In this document: piece after piece, positions 35,975-44,864 of the stretch
Numbering within the stretch: position 1 is the stretch's first letter
How the letters are laid out: the number at the start of each line of letters is the position of its first letter
Source: an uncultured Clostridia bacterium
GTDB taxonomy: Bacteria; Bacillota; Clostridia; Lachnospirales; CAG-274
DNA length: 64,000 bases
NCBI GenBank assembly: GCA_910579745.1
Contig: CAJTVH010000011.1
Location: 1 to 64,000, forward strand
Direction: 5' to 3'
The notes under the pieces: generated by a model
Seen by the model: the letters and a program-made list of their open reading frames with translations, nothing else
Told to the model about the DNA's origin: nothing
Databases searched by the model: none
Position numbers and translations under genes: made by a program

Positions 35975-36322
35975 AAGACGTCTGACTTTACCGTAACCCC
36001 TTTGAGTTAAAACTAACTTTTTTATACAATACGCCTGCGTAATCGCCTATAATCTCACTTAAAAATAAATAATTTATCACTTATCTCACGTCAGTTAAAT
36101 TATCTATGATTCTCTTATAATTAAAATATTCGACACAAAATCAATATTTCCTTTAATAACTCTTACAAAAATTTAATTTTTTATCAAAGTAAACATGTAT
36201 AATATACTTTGAAAAATACACCTTTCCATAAAATTATAAAACCGCTTTTATAATTTTCGATTAAAACCATATATAAAAACCATTCCTAACTTTAAAAAAT
36301 ATATACAGCTTTATTTTTTTTT
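35975..36322. other. AT-rich intergenic stretch upstream of dnaG
   Basis: About 350 bp with no open frame or RNA recognised. A promoter for dnaG-rpoD is expected here on the minus strand but no single match stands out in such AT-rich sequence. Confidence 0.45.
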
Positions 36323-36485
36323 AGAGCACATCTGAAAACTAAAATACGAGCGAAAAATTATAAAAAATAAAACGAAACAGAAAGGCTTTTCTGTTTAATT
36401 GAACCGTTTTCGTTTATTTTTTAATAATTTTTTGGATATTTCTCGTATATAACTAATAGCTTATGATAGTTTTCAGATGCGCCCT
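36323..36485. repeat. Family-1 MITE-like repeat (inverted orientation)
   Basis: 163 bp from AGAGCACATCTGAAAACTAA to TATGATAGTTTTCAGATGCG, with the interior reverse-complementary to the 10145 copy. It is directly followed by another, worn copy, forming a tandem pair between dnaG and dgt. Confidence 0.85.
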
Positions 36486-36600
36486 AGGTTATTTTCTAAA
36501 AAACTAAAATATATATAAAATCATAAAAAATAGATAAGCTTCTATTTTTTTATTTTTCATGATTTTTCGCGTACATTTTAGTTTTCAACCACGCGGCGGT
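36486..36600. repeat. Family-1 repeat, truncated copy overlapping the dgt stop
   Basis: AAACTAAAATATATATAAAA ... ATTTTTCATGATTTTTCGCG and TACATTTTAGTTTTCAACCA reproduce a shortened family-1 copy. Its right terminus (GTTTTCAACCACGC, versus the usual GTTTTCAGATACGC) extends into the 3' end of dgt, whose stop codon TGA (36585-36587) lies in the repeat's TGAAAACTA end. Confidence 0.65.
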
Positions 36601-37577
36601 AAATCACTATAAACTTTCATCGCGAATCTATCCGTCATACCGGCGATATAATCGCATATAATAAGTTCCCTATACGTATCATCCTTATAATGCCCTCTAA
36701 ATTCCAAAGGGATCTTATAAAAATGATTTTTATAATAGTAATATAGTTTTTTAAGGATCCCTGAAACCCTATCATTTTCTCTTTTCAATTCTTCCCCCAT
36801 ATAAACATAATCAAACATAAATTTTCTTAATTTGTATAATAATTCTTTAACTTTTTTATCCATAACAATATCATTTTTGCCCGCGCTGTTTTCTATAATG
36901 TTTCTTATAAGGAAATTTATTCTTTTTTTTGTATTTTGACCAAGTACCGATACGCTTTCTTCCGGTAGATCAAAAACAGTTAAAAGCCCCGCCCTTAAAG
37001 CATCGTCAATATCATGATTTATATAAGCTATTTTATCCGAAATCTGTACAATTTTTCCCTCAAGAGTACTTGGGGAACAGCTTCCCCTGTGATTAAGAAT
37101 CCCGTCTATAACCTCATAAGAAAGATTAAGTCCCTTTCCCTCTTTTTCAATAACCTCAACAACTCTTACGCTTTGCTCATTATGGCAAAAACCCCTTTCA
37201 GAAACAGCGTCAAGGTCTCTTTCCCCCAAATGCCCGAAAGGTGTGTGTCCTAAATCATGTCCTAAAGCGATAGCCTCTGTTAAATCCTCGTTAAGATTTA
37301 AAGCGACAGCGAGAGTTCTGGCGATTTGCGAAACCTCAAGAGTATGAGTAAGCCTTGTACGATAATGGTCTCCGTCGGGAAAAATGAAAGCCTGAGTTTT
37401 ATGCATAAGCCTGCGAAAAGCCTTACTATGAATAATTCTGTCCCTGTCTCTCTGAAAACAAGTTCTTATATCCTCCGGTTTTTCATAAACTTTTCGCCCT
37501 TTTGAAAAAGCGCTTTTTGTGGCAAATGGGCTAAGTCTCTCATTCTCAAACTTTTCCGCGCGCTGGCGTATTTCCAT
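36585..37577 (-). CDS. dgt: Deoxyguanosinetriphosphate triphosphohydrolase-like protein
   Basis: HD-domain dNTPase of 330 residues that would cleave dGTP (or other dNTPs) to nucleoside and tripolyphosphate. The motifs HRTRLTHTLEVSQIAR (about 75-90), ALGHDLGHTPFGHLGE (about 109-124, His-Asp) and SYEVIDGILNHRG are present. The ATG at 37577 has AAGGA upstream. The C-terminus ends SDLPPRG, with the last codons and stop provided by a family-1 repeat, so the native tail may have been slightly altered. It lies upstream of dnaG as in many Firmicutes. Confidence 0.9.
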   Translation of the reverse strand: MEIRQRAEKFENERLSPFATKSAFSKGRKVYEKPEDIRTCFQRDRDRIIHSKAFRRLMHKTQAFIFPDGDHYRTRLTHTLEVSQIARTLAVALNLNEDLTEAIALGHDLGHTPFGHLGERDLDAVSERGFCHNEQSVRVVEVIEKEGKGLNLSYEVIDGILNHRGSCSPSTLEGKIVQISDKIAYINHDIDDALRAGLLTVFDLPEESVSVLGQNTKKRINFLIRNIIENSAGKNDIVMDKKVKELLYKLRKFMFDYVYMGEELKRENDRVSGILKKLYYYYKNHFYKIPLEFRGHYKDDTYRELIICDYIAGMTDRFAMKVYSDLPPRG

Positions 37578-37632
37578 AAAAATCAATCCTTATAATATAA
37601 TTTCAACATAAATCAAAAAAATGTTCAAAATC

Positions 37633-38508
37633 CTATAAATTATTGCTGCTGAAAACATCGGCAACCTCACTTATGGAAATATACGCTTCTTTATCAATAG
37701 TATGTACAATATCTTTCATTTTTCCGATTTGAAAACGGTTTACAATAAAATAAATTAATGTTTTCTCCTGCTTGGAATAGCCTCCCTCGGCTTTCATTGT
37801 TGTCATTCCGCTTTTAAACTCCTCAGAGAGAGCCTCGCATACTTCATCAGATCTTGTTGTAATAATCATCGCCGCTTTCGCTCTGTCAACACCTTCAACA
37901 ATATAGTCCACTGTTTTAAGAGCGGCGAAATAAGTCACTATTGAATAAAGAGGCAATATCCAGCTTTCTATAACAACCCCGCATATAATATAAAGCATAA
38001 GATTGTATATCATAACAAAAGTACCGACGGATATACCAATATTTTTAGCGAAAATCACAGCCATAACCTCAATACCGTCCATCGCCCCGCCAAATCTTAT
38101 GGCGAGTCCGCTGCCGATTCCTGATATAACGCCCCCGAATAAAGCGCACAGCAGAAGGTCATCTCCCGCTAAAGGCGAGGCGACAGTGGTGTCCACAGGC
38201 AAAACGTCCGTAATAAGCCACGAGCATATTGAATATATAATAACACTGTAAATAGCGTAAAAAGTAAATAACTTTCCCTGTTTTCTCAATCCGTATAAAA
38301 ATAAAGGAATGTTGAGAACCAAAAGAAACACGGATAACGACATATATTCAGGCGTAACCTGCGAGCAAAGCATCGACGTGCCTGAAATTCCGCTGTCGTA
38401 TAGTTTAACAGGGGCTAAAAATATATTAACGCCGATAGCGTTTATTATTCCGGCGATAGTAAGCATTATAACGTTGCTTATTTTTATCTTTCTGTGTAAA
38501 TTAAACAA
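37633..38508 (-). CDS. YitT family membrane protein (DUF161 + DUF2179)
   Basis: A 291-residue protein. Five to six TM helices (about 12-200) contain the YitT signature (INAIGVNIFLAPVKLYDSGI, then GVISGIGSGLAIRFGGAMDG). A cytosolic DUF2179 domain follows (AAMIITTRSDEVCEALSEEF ... GGYSKQEKTLIYFIVNRFQ). No transport function is proven for the family. The start is TTG behind GAGGAGG. It lies 21 bp downstream of the hemerythrin gene and is probably co-transcribed with it. Confidence 0.88.
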   Translation of the reverse strand: MFNLHRKIKISNVIMLTIAGIINAIGVNIFLAPVKLYDSGISGTSMLCSQVTPEYMSLSVFLLVLNIPLFLYGLRKQGKLFTFYAIYSVIIYSICSWLITDVLPVDTTVASPLAGDDLLLCALFGGVISGIGSGLAIRFGGAMDGIEVMAVIFAKNIGISVGTFVMIYNLMLYIICGVVIESWILPLYSIVTYFAALKTVDYIVEGVDRAKAAMIITTRSDEVCEALSEEFKSGMTTMKAEGGYSKQEKTLIYFIVNRFQIGKMKDIVHTIDKEAYISISEVADVFSSNNL

Positions 38509-38529
38509 TATTTGACCTCCTCTTTTGTT

Positions 38530-39498
38530 TTAAATCTGTTTGGCGCAAAAAGCGAAACTTCCCTCTTCCGTATTAAATAATATTCTGAAATCAAAATAAC
38601 TCGCGACAAATTTATCTTTAAAATACTCAGCGTCCAGCAAAGTGCTTCGTTCAATAACATACTGTTCATTTTTACTATTTTTAAGCCGCAAGTATTTGCC
38701 GACACTGTCTATAATATGATTTGAAATCTGCGTTGCCGCCGATAGAATTGATTTATCAATTATATCAAATTTCACATCTATGATTTTACCTACAGTTTTT
38801 AAAATTAACTTCTCCTCAATAACCATAAGAATCTTTATTCTTTTACCTTTTTTATTTTTATAAGTTACTCGATAATAAACTGACTTTCCAAAATATTCCC
38901 CATTATAATGTCTGTTGGCGGTTTTGATTTCTAAATTAAAAAGTTCTTTTATGACAAGAGAAACGGCCTTATCAAGATTGTCGATTATAATCTCCATTTC
39001 CTCATCAGTGGCTTTTCCTTTGGCCATAACCAAATTGTTGACTGACGTATTAATGTCTGTGTCTTTTTTTCTATCTATTTTTCCCGTAATCTCGCGGTCC
39101 TCAAGCATAGTGTGCCCTGTGAGCCAGCCTAAACATACACCGATAAAATGATTAACCGCTTCTTCCGAATATGACGTTTCCTCAAGTTCTTTTTCAATCT
39201 CCGGAATTATATCGGTCGCCATTTTGTCGTGCCGAAATTTATGTTCCTCATATCCTTTATACTTAATTGACCGCATATAGGCCTCTTCTTCCACAAAATG
39301 TGTCATTACATAATTATTTAAATATTTCACGGCCTCATAGCAAAAATGTTGCACATTCTGTTTATTATCAACAATTTCATATAGCTTGCGCACAATAGAA
39401 AATAAACGTCGGTGAGCACTGTCAATTTTTTTTACACCAATATCATATCGTTCGTCCCATACTATGTTATTTATCATATTATCCATATTATCAACCAT
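38530..39498 (-). CDS. Bacteriohemerythrin with a C-terminal CheX-like or unknown domain
   Basis: A 322-residue protein. Residues 1-142 are a complete hemerythrin domain with the di-iron ligands H29, H67, E71 (HFVEEEAYM), H86, H90 (EEHKFRHDKM), H129 and D134 (GHTMLEDREI), which would bind O2 or sense it. Residues ~155-322 form a second alpha/beta domain (SVYYRVTYKNKKGKRIKILM, then AATQISNHIIDSVGKYL) whose helix/strand pattern vaguely recalls CheX-type phosphatases, but I am not sure. AAGGAGG precedes the ATG. In an anaerobe this suggests oxygen or NO sensing linked to an output domain. Confidence 0.85.
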   Translation of the reverse strand: MVDNMDNMINNIVWDERYDIGVKKIDSAHRRLFSIVRKLYEIVDNKQNVQHFCYEAVKYLNNYVMTHFVEEEAYMRSIKYKGYEEHKFRHDKMATDIIPEIEKELEETSYSEEAVNHFIGVCLGWLTGHTMLEDREITGKIDRKKDTDINTSVNNLVMAKGKATDEEMEIIIDNLDKAVSLVIKELFNLEIKTANRHYNGEYFGKSVYYRVTYKNKKGKRIKILMVIEEKLILKTVGKIIDVKFDIIDKSILSAATQISNHIIDSVGKYLRLKNSKNEQYVIERSTLLDAEYFKDKFVASYFDFRILFNTEEGSFAFCAKQI

Positions 39499-39655
39499 TT
39501 TTTATCCTCCTTAATAATAAATAATTACATACGTCCGATAATTAAAAAAACATAGGACTTTATTATATATTCGTTAAATTTAAACCTTAAAGCTTGTATA
39601 ATTCTTCCCTCAAGTATTTTTTTAACAATTTATAACAAATTAGCGATAAACTTAA

Positions 39656-40147
39656 CTATAATAATTTGTAATGAGGTATTATATCATCATATCCGCCGTC
39701 TTTCCTTAAAAAACCATTCGGAATAATCCCAAGTTTAGTAAAACCAAGATTTTCATATAAGTGAAGCGCGGGTAAATTACTCACCGCCACAGCGTTAAAC
39801 TGCAATATTGTAAATCCTATTTCCCTCGCTTTCCCCATACAATGCAAAACAAGTTGTTTTCCTATATGCCGCCCTCTCGCCTCGGCCTTCACGGCATAAC
39901 TGGCGTTGCATATATGGCCGCATCTTCCCACATTGTTGGGATGAAGAATATATAATCCCACAATCTCATCATTTTCCGAATTATAAGCCACACCCGTAAA
40001 AGACTGTTCCTTAAAAAACAAATCTCCCGAAACCTCGTCAAGAATCTCAAGTTGCGGAAAAGCTCTTCCCTCCTCAATAATTAAATTCCATATTCCAATA
40101 GCGTCCATAACGTCATCGGATTCATATTTTCTTATTTCTATACTCAT
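39656..40147 (-). CDS. GNAT family N-acetyltransferase
   Basis: A 163-residue GNAT acetyltransferase. The acetyl-CoA site is visible as VKAEARGRHIGKQLVLHCMG (R/Q-x-x-G-x-G/A loop variant RGRHIG), followed by FTILQFNAVAVSNLPALHLY and ENLGFTKLG, a typical motif-B ending. I chose the ATG at 40147 (MSIEIRKYES) with CGGAGG 9 nt upstream; the frame is open ten codons further. The acceptor substrate is unknown. It is a single-gene unit. Confidence 0.88.
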   Translation of the reverse strand: MSIEIRKYESDDVMDAIGIWNLIIEEGRAFPQLEILDEVSGDLFFKEQSFTGVAYNSENDEIVGLYILHPNNVGRCGHICNASYAVKAEARGRHIGKQLVLHCMGKAREIGFTILQFNAVAVSNLPALHLYENLGFTKLGIIPNGFLRKDGGYDDIIPHYKLL

Positions 40148-40210
40148 TTTTAACCTCCGATAATTCCGTTTAAACATCTCCTTATATAAAATAATTTATA
40201 TTAAAAAAAT

Positions 40211-40390
40211 AGAGCGTATCTAAAACCCTGCATTTATTGCCAAAATTATATGAAACTCCGATTATTTAACAAAGTTTATACAGCTTTATAAAACTAAAAT
40301 ATCAAAAAAGGTCGCAAAAAATAAGATTAAAACTGTTTAATTTTATTCCTTATTATTTTTTTCTCGTATTTTAGTTTTAAGACACGCTCT
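40211..40390. repeat. Family-1 repeat, divergent copy
   Basis: Begins AGAGCGTATCTAAAACCCTG and ends TCTCGTATTTTAGTTTTAAG with ACACGCTCT at 40382-40390. The middle contains TATATGAAACTCCGATTATT, which resembles a family-2 end, so this may be a composite. The ends are convincing but the interior is worn. Confidence 0.6.
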
Positions 40391-40493
40391 CATTATTATT
40401 TTATGCCAAACACTATTTAAGAGATATATAAAAGTTTATTTTCTTAAATTTTTATATACATAAATAAACAATATTAAACTAAATTGCCGTAAA

Positions 40494-40636
40494 GTCAAAG
40501 ACTATTCGTATTTTTGTTTCACAAAAATACTCATAACACTAGGCGGCAAGCCGCCTTTGATTTCAGAATAAGCTCATACTCCGCTGAAATCATTAAGTAA
40601 GCGCTCAGAGCGAAACTTACTTAAATCGGTTAAATA
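40494..40636. repeat. Family-3 multi-hairpin repeat, copy 2
   Basis: Starts AGTCAAAGACTATTCGTATT. Contains a 5' A/T-rich hairpin, AGGCGGCAAGCCGCCT, then TGATTTCAG/CTGAAATCA with a loop including AAGCTCATACTC, then TTAAGTAAG/CTTACTTAA, and ends CGGTTAAATAA. It lies 15 bp beyond the stop of the minus-strand FNT-type transporter gene. The hairpin order matches copies 1 and 3, while arm sequences differ and remain paired. Confidence 0.75.
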
Positions 40637-40651
40637 ATATCATTATTATAC

Positions 40652-41278
40652 TCAACCGCTTTCCTCGCTTAAAAGTTTTCTAGCGAGAGGAATAACAATA
40701 CACCCCACAGAATTTCCAAATGTCATAATAATTATATAAAGCACAGAATTTATATCAAATATCCCAGCGAGATTAAAATAAAACATATTAGCGACACAAT
40801 GCTCAAAACCGCTTAAAATAAATACTGCTACGGGAAATAAAACCCCAATAATTTTAACGGTTCCCTCTTTAGCGTTATTAAAAATATCCACAGCGATAAA
40901 CATAAGTATTCCACAGAAAAAAGATAAAATAAAAACACTTAAAACATCGTCGTTAAGTTTTACATCAGCTATAGAATAAACCTTGTCAAGTTTTTCAAAT
41001 ATTCGCGTATGCCTGATTAAAACAGCGGCGAAAAATGTTCCGATAAAATTACCTATCCATGTTAAAATAAGCTCAATAGCGTAAGACGGTTTATTTATAA
41101 AAATATATCCTATTTTCCCTGTAAAAAGCTGAAGCCTAAAAAATAATATAGATAAAAGACCTATGCCAAATAAAAAAGCGCCCACAACGGAGTTATCTGA
41201 TGATAAAAAAACAGTTCCACCTATTCCTATACAAATTCCGGCAATAATTCCATATATAAATTGTCGCGGTCTTCCCAT
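40652..41278 (-). CDS. Formate/nitrite transporter (FNT) family channel, short form
   Basis: A 208-residue membrane protein with six predicted TM helices. FNT signatures are LFTGKIGYIF (after TM2), LTWIGNFIGTFFAAV (TM3) and FILSGFEHCVANMFYF (TM5), which contains the conserved pore His in GFEH. FocA/FdhC/NirC proteins are usually 250-285 residues, so this is a compact member without extended termini. Likely cargo is formate, nitrite or hydrosulfide. It lies close behind the upstream 96-residue hypothetical and uvrA, on the same strand. Confidence 0.8.
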   Translation of the reverse strand: MGRPRQFIYGIIAGICIGIGGTVFLSSDNSVVGAFLFGIGLLSILFFRLQLFTGKIGYIFINKPSYAIELILTWIGNFIGTFFAAVLIRHTRIFEKLDKVYSIADVKLNDDVLSVFILSFFCGILMFIAVDIFNNAKEGTVKIIGVLFPVAVFILSGFEHCVANMFYFNLAGIFDINSVLYIIIMTFGNSVGCIVIPLARKLLSEESG

Positions 41279-41286
41279 TTTCCGTT

Positions 41287-41577
41287 TTACACCTCCATAT
41301 CATTTTTTAAGACAACAGCGACTTTCACACACTCAATTATAACTATCATAGTATAGTCTTCTTTTCTCATAATAAGAGGATTATTGTTTTTTTTCACAAT
41401 AACGCATTCATTAAGTTTTCCGCCCTCTTTCCAATAAGTTAAAAAGAACATTCCGTCCATATCTTTAACTCTCCAGTTGTATTCCTCAAGGTTTTTCAAG
41501 AAATAATCCGTGTCGCAGTCAAAATCGTTTAATAACTTTTTTTTGCTGTATAAATAATCTTTTATAGTTTTTTCCAT
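41287..41577 (-). CDS. Hypothetical protein (96 aa)
   Basis: I do not recognise a family. The product (MEKTIKDYLYSKKKLLNDFD...) is charged and soluble, ending in a hydrophobic strand-like run (YTMIVIIECVKVAVVL). The ATG at 41577 has GGAGGG six bases upstream, inside the uvrA 3' end, and the uvrA stop (41580-41582) is 2 bp before it. The FNT channel gene starts 8 bp downstream, so uvrA, this gene and the channel are probably one transcript. Confidence 0.65.
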   Translation of the reverse strand: MEKTIKDYLYSKKKLLNDFDCDTDYFLKNLEEYNWRVKDMDGMFFLTYWKEGGKLNECVIVKKNNNPLIMRKEDYTMIVIIECVKVAVVLKNDMEV

Positions 41578-41579
41578 AA

Positions 41580-44411
41580 TCAACCCTCCAGATACTTTTT
41601 AAGATATTTGCCTGTATAAGACTTCTCGCACCTTGAGACATCTTCAGGAGTTCCCGAAAAAACAATTTCTCCCCCCCTGTCTCCGCCCTCCGGTCCAAGG
41701 TCTATAATATAATCGGCCGTTTTTATAACGTCTAAATTATGCTCAATAACAATAACGGTATTTCCTCCGTCGGTAAGTTTTTGTAAAATATCTATAAGCT
41801 TGTGCACATCATAAGTATGAAGCCCCGTAGTCGGTTCGTCTAAAACATAAATTGTTTTTCCTGTGCTTTTACGGCTTAACTCCGTAGCGAGTTTGACCCT
41901 TTGGGCCTCTCCGCCCGATAACGTTGTGGATGGCTGTCCCAGCTTTATATAAGAAAGCCCGACGTCGTATAAAGTTTGAACTTTAGATTTAATCCTTGGA
42001 ATATTCTCAAAAAATACCAAAGCTTCCTCAATAGTCATATCAAGCACATCTGAAATAGTTTTGCCTTTGTATTTAACCTCAAGAGTTTCCCTGTTATATC
42101 TCTTTCCGTGACAAACCTCGCACGGAACATAAATATCGGGAAGGAAATGCATTTCAATTTTTATAATCCCGTCTCCTGAACAGGCCTCACATCTTCCGCC
42201 TTTTACATTAAAGCTAAAACGTCCTTTCTGAAATCCCCTCATCTTCGCCTCCGTCGTCTGGCTGAAAATATCTCTTATCATATCAAACAGGCCTGTATAA
42301 GTTGCCGGATTTGAACGGGGAGTTCTTCCTATCGGTGACTGATCAATATCGATAATTTTATCAAAATGCTCAATCCCCTTTATAGATTTATGCTTGCCTG
42401 GTTTTATTCTCGCTCTGTTAAGCTCTCTCGCTAAAGTTTTATATAATATCTCGTTAATAAGAGAACTTTTTCCCGAACCGGAAACTCCCGTAACACATAC
42501 AAATAACCCAACAGGAATCTCAACATTAATATTTTTAAGATTATTTTCTGAGGCCCCTTTGATAATAAGCTTTTCTTTAGACGGCTTTCGCCTTTCTTTT
42601 GGAATCTCAATCTTCCTTCTCCCGCTCAAATAAGCTCCCGTCAAAGAATTCTCGCTCAAAAGAAGTTTATCCGGTGTTCCCGAGAAAACGACTTCCCCGC
42701 CGTTTATTCCGGCGTAAGGTCCAATGTCCACAATATAATCCGCCTCTAACATAGTGTCGGCGTCATGCTCGACAACAACAAGAGTATTTCCAATGTCACG
42801 CAAATGCTTTAAACTTCCCAAAAGCTTATCATTATCCCTTTGATGAAGACCGATACTCGGCTCGTCAAGAATATACAACACTCCGACAAGACCCGAGCCA
42901 ACCTGGGTGGCTAGCCTTATTCTCTGTGCTTCCCCTCCTGAAAGAGAACCAGACATTCTCGATAATGTAAGATATTCAAGACCAACATTAACTAAAAATC
43001 CAAGCCTGGCGTTAATTTCCTTTAAAATTTGCTCCGCTATCCGCATCTTCGCTTTTGACAGCTCAAGATTATCAAAAAATACTTTAAGGTCTTTAATTGA
43101 GTATTCCGTTATTTCTGAAATATTCTTTTCTCCCACCGTAACGGCAAGAATCTCGTCTTTAAGCCGCCGGCCTTTACAAGCGGGACATTTGACATTTATC
43201 ATATATTTCTCATATTCCTGTCTCGCCGCTTCCGAGTAAGTCTCTCTGTATCTACGCTCAAGATTTCCCACAATACCGTCAAAAGAATAAGAATAAAATT
43301 TTTCCTCACCGCCGCTTATATAGCTTATCTCCATTTTTTCTCCGCCCGTGCCGTACATAATAATATTTTTAATATCATCAGGTAAATCTTTATACGGCGT
43401 GTTTAAATCAAATCCGTATTTTGTTGAGAGATTCTTAAAAATACTGTTTCCCATAGTAGAGTCCACGCCTACCGAGTTCCACCCCGAAACGGCTATAGCG
43501 CCGTCAAGAATAGACAGCTCATCGTTAGGAACAAGCACGTCAGGGTCAAAAACAGTTTTTGACCCAAGCCCCATACATTCTGGGCACGCCCCAGAGGGAT
43601 TATTAAAAGAAAACCTTCTAGGCTCAATTTCCTCAATGCTGATTCCACAGTCTGGACAAGCGAAATTTTGGCTGAAAGTAAGCTGTTTTTCACCGTTTAC
43701 ATCAACAATGGCTATACCGCCAGTAAGAGCGAATACAGTCTCAAGAGACTCTGAGAGTCTTTTCTGAATACCATCTCTTACAACAAGTCTGTCAATTACA
43801 ATTTCAATAGTATGCTTTTTATTCTTCTCAAGCTTTATATCATCGGAAAGCTCATAAATAATTCCATCTATTCTCACACGAACATATCCGCTTTTTCTGG
43901 CATCCTCAAGAAGCTTAACATGTTCGCCTTTTCTTCCTCTGACAACCGGAGCGAAAAGCTGTATTTTTGTTTTTTCTGGAAGTTCTAAAATTTGATCGAC
44001 AATTTGGTCAACCGTTTGCTTTTTTATCTCTTTTCCGCACTTGGGACAATGAGGTATACCCGCTCTGGCGTATAAAAGCCTCAAATAATCATAAATCTCT
44101 GTGACCGTACCAACAGTTGAGCGAGGATTATTATTTGTTGTTTTCTGGTCAATGGATATAGCCGGGGACAGCCCCTCTATATTATCCACGTCAGGTTTTT
44201 CCATCTGTCCTAAAAATTGCCTCGCGTAAGAAGATAAGGACTCCACATATCTTCTTTGTCCCTCAGCGTAAATTGTGTCAAAAGCAAGACTTGACTTTCC
44301 TGAACCGCTGAGCCCTGTAAAAACAACAAGCTTGTTTCTTGGAATCTCAACGTCAATATTTTTAAGATTATTGGCTCTGGCGCCTTTAATAATAATTTTA
44401 TCTTTTCGCAT
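41580..44411 (-). CDS. uvrA: Excinuclease ABC subunit UvrA
   Basis: Damage-recognition ATPase of nucleotide excision repair, 943 residues. It has two ABC modules, with Walker A GLSGSGKSSLAF (near 33) and GVSGSGKSSLI (near 640) and signature motifs SGGEAQRIRLA and SGGEAQRVKLA. Zinc-binding Cys pairs are present at CPDCGISIEE/CPEC and CEACSGDG/CEVC. It forms UvrA2B2 with the UvrB encoded just upstream. GAGGG precedes the ATG. Confidence 0.97.
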   Translation of the reverse strand: MRKDKIIIKGARANNLKNIDVEIPRNKLVVFTGLSGSGKSSLAFDTIYAEGQRRYVESLSSYARQFLGQMEKPDVDNIEGLSPAISIDQKTTNNNPRSTVGTVTEIYDYLRLLYARAGIPHCPKCGKEIKKQTVDQIVDQILELPEKTKIQLFAPVVRGRKGEHVKLLEDARKSGYVRVRIDGIIYELSDDIKLEKNKKHTIEIVIDRLVVRDGIQKRLSESLETVFALTGGIAIVDVNGEKQLTFSQNFACPDCGISIEEIEPRRFSFNNPSGACPECMGLGSKTVFDPDVLVPNDELSILDGAIAVSGWNSVGVDSTMGNSIFKNLSTKYGFDLNTPYKDLPDDIKNIIMYGTGGEKMEISYISGGEEKFYSYSFDGIVGNLERRYRETYSEAARQEYEKYMINVKCPACKGRRLKDEILAVTVGEKNISEITEYSIKDLKVFFDNLELSKAKMRIAEQILKEINARLGFLVNVGLEYLTLSRMSGSLSGGEAQRIRLATQVGSGLVGVLYILDEPSIGLHQRDNDKLLGSLKHLRDIGNTLVVVEHDADTMLEADYIVDIGPYAGINGGEVVFSGTPDKLLLSENSLTGAYLSGRRKIEIPKERRKPSKEKLIIKGASENNLKNINVEIPVGLFVCVTGVSGSGKSSLINEILYKTLARELNRARIKPGKHKSIKGIEHFDKIIDIDQSPIGRTPRSNPATYTGLFDMIRDIFSQTTEAKMRGFQKGRFSFNVKGGRCEACSGDGIIKIEMHFLPDIYVPCEVCHGKRYNRETLEVKYKGKTISDVLDMTIEEALVFFENIPRIKSKVQTLYDVGLSYIKLGQPSTTLSGGEAQRVKLATELSRKSTGKTIYVLDEPTTGLHTYDVHKLIDILQKLTDGGNTVIVIEHNLDVIKTADYIIDLGPEGGDRGGEIVFSGTPEDVSRCEKSYTGKYLKKYLEG

Positions 44412-44472
44412 TTTAACCCTCTTTTATAAAAAATATCAAAATATGCTTTAACCCTGAACCTTTAAATCCTTT

Positions 44473-44772
44473 TTAAAGTAACCGCGTATTTCCGCCGATA
44501 TAATAATACACAAATTTTAGACTTATATTTTTATTCGTATACATAACTATACAGTCTGTTGATGTTCCGAACGGTTCATCGCGATAATGAATATTGGATC
44601 CTCCGCCTGTTCCAAAAATTAAAGATTCTTTATCATAATTAAAATCATTAATAAATTTTAATTGTAATTTGCTTGATTTAAAAAATTTATACGTTCCCTT
44701 TTCCATGCCATTGCTTGATTTCATTTTAGATTTAAGCTGAGGTATTAATATTTCTCGCAAGGATATAATCAT
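44473..44772 (-). pseudogene. Type I restriction S-subunit (HsdS) TRD fragment
   Basis: A 99-residue frame starting MIISLREILIPQLKSK behind GGAGGT. KGTYKFFKSSKLQLKFIND, then SLIFGTGGGSNIHYRDEPFG and TSTDCIVMYTNKN follow the usual second half of an HsdS target-recognition domain (GxGG...HY...F.TSTD). A whole S subunit has two such domains and about 400 residues, and no hsdM or hsdR is adjacent. It is wedged between uvrB and uvrA. It may be a relic, or a swappable half-domain for an S gene elsewhere. Confidence 0.6.
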
Positions 44773-44864
44773 TGTTCCTACCTCCAATTCTCAAAACCTC
44801 TCAATTATGGCAAAACAATAAAAATATGATTTTTCATATTTATTATCAAAAAAATTAATATCCT

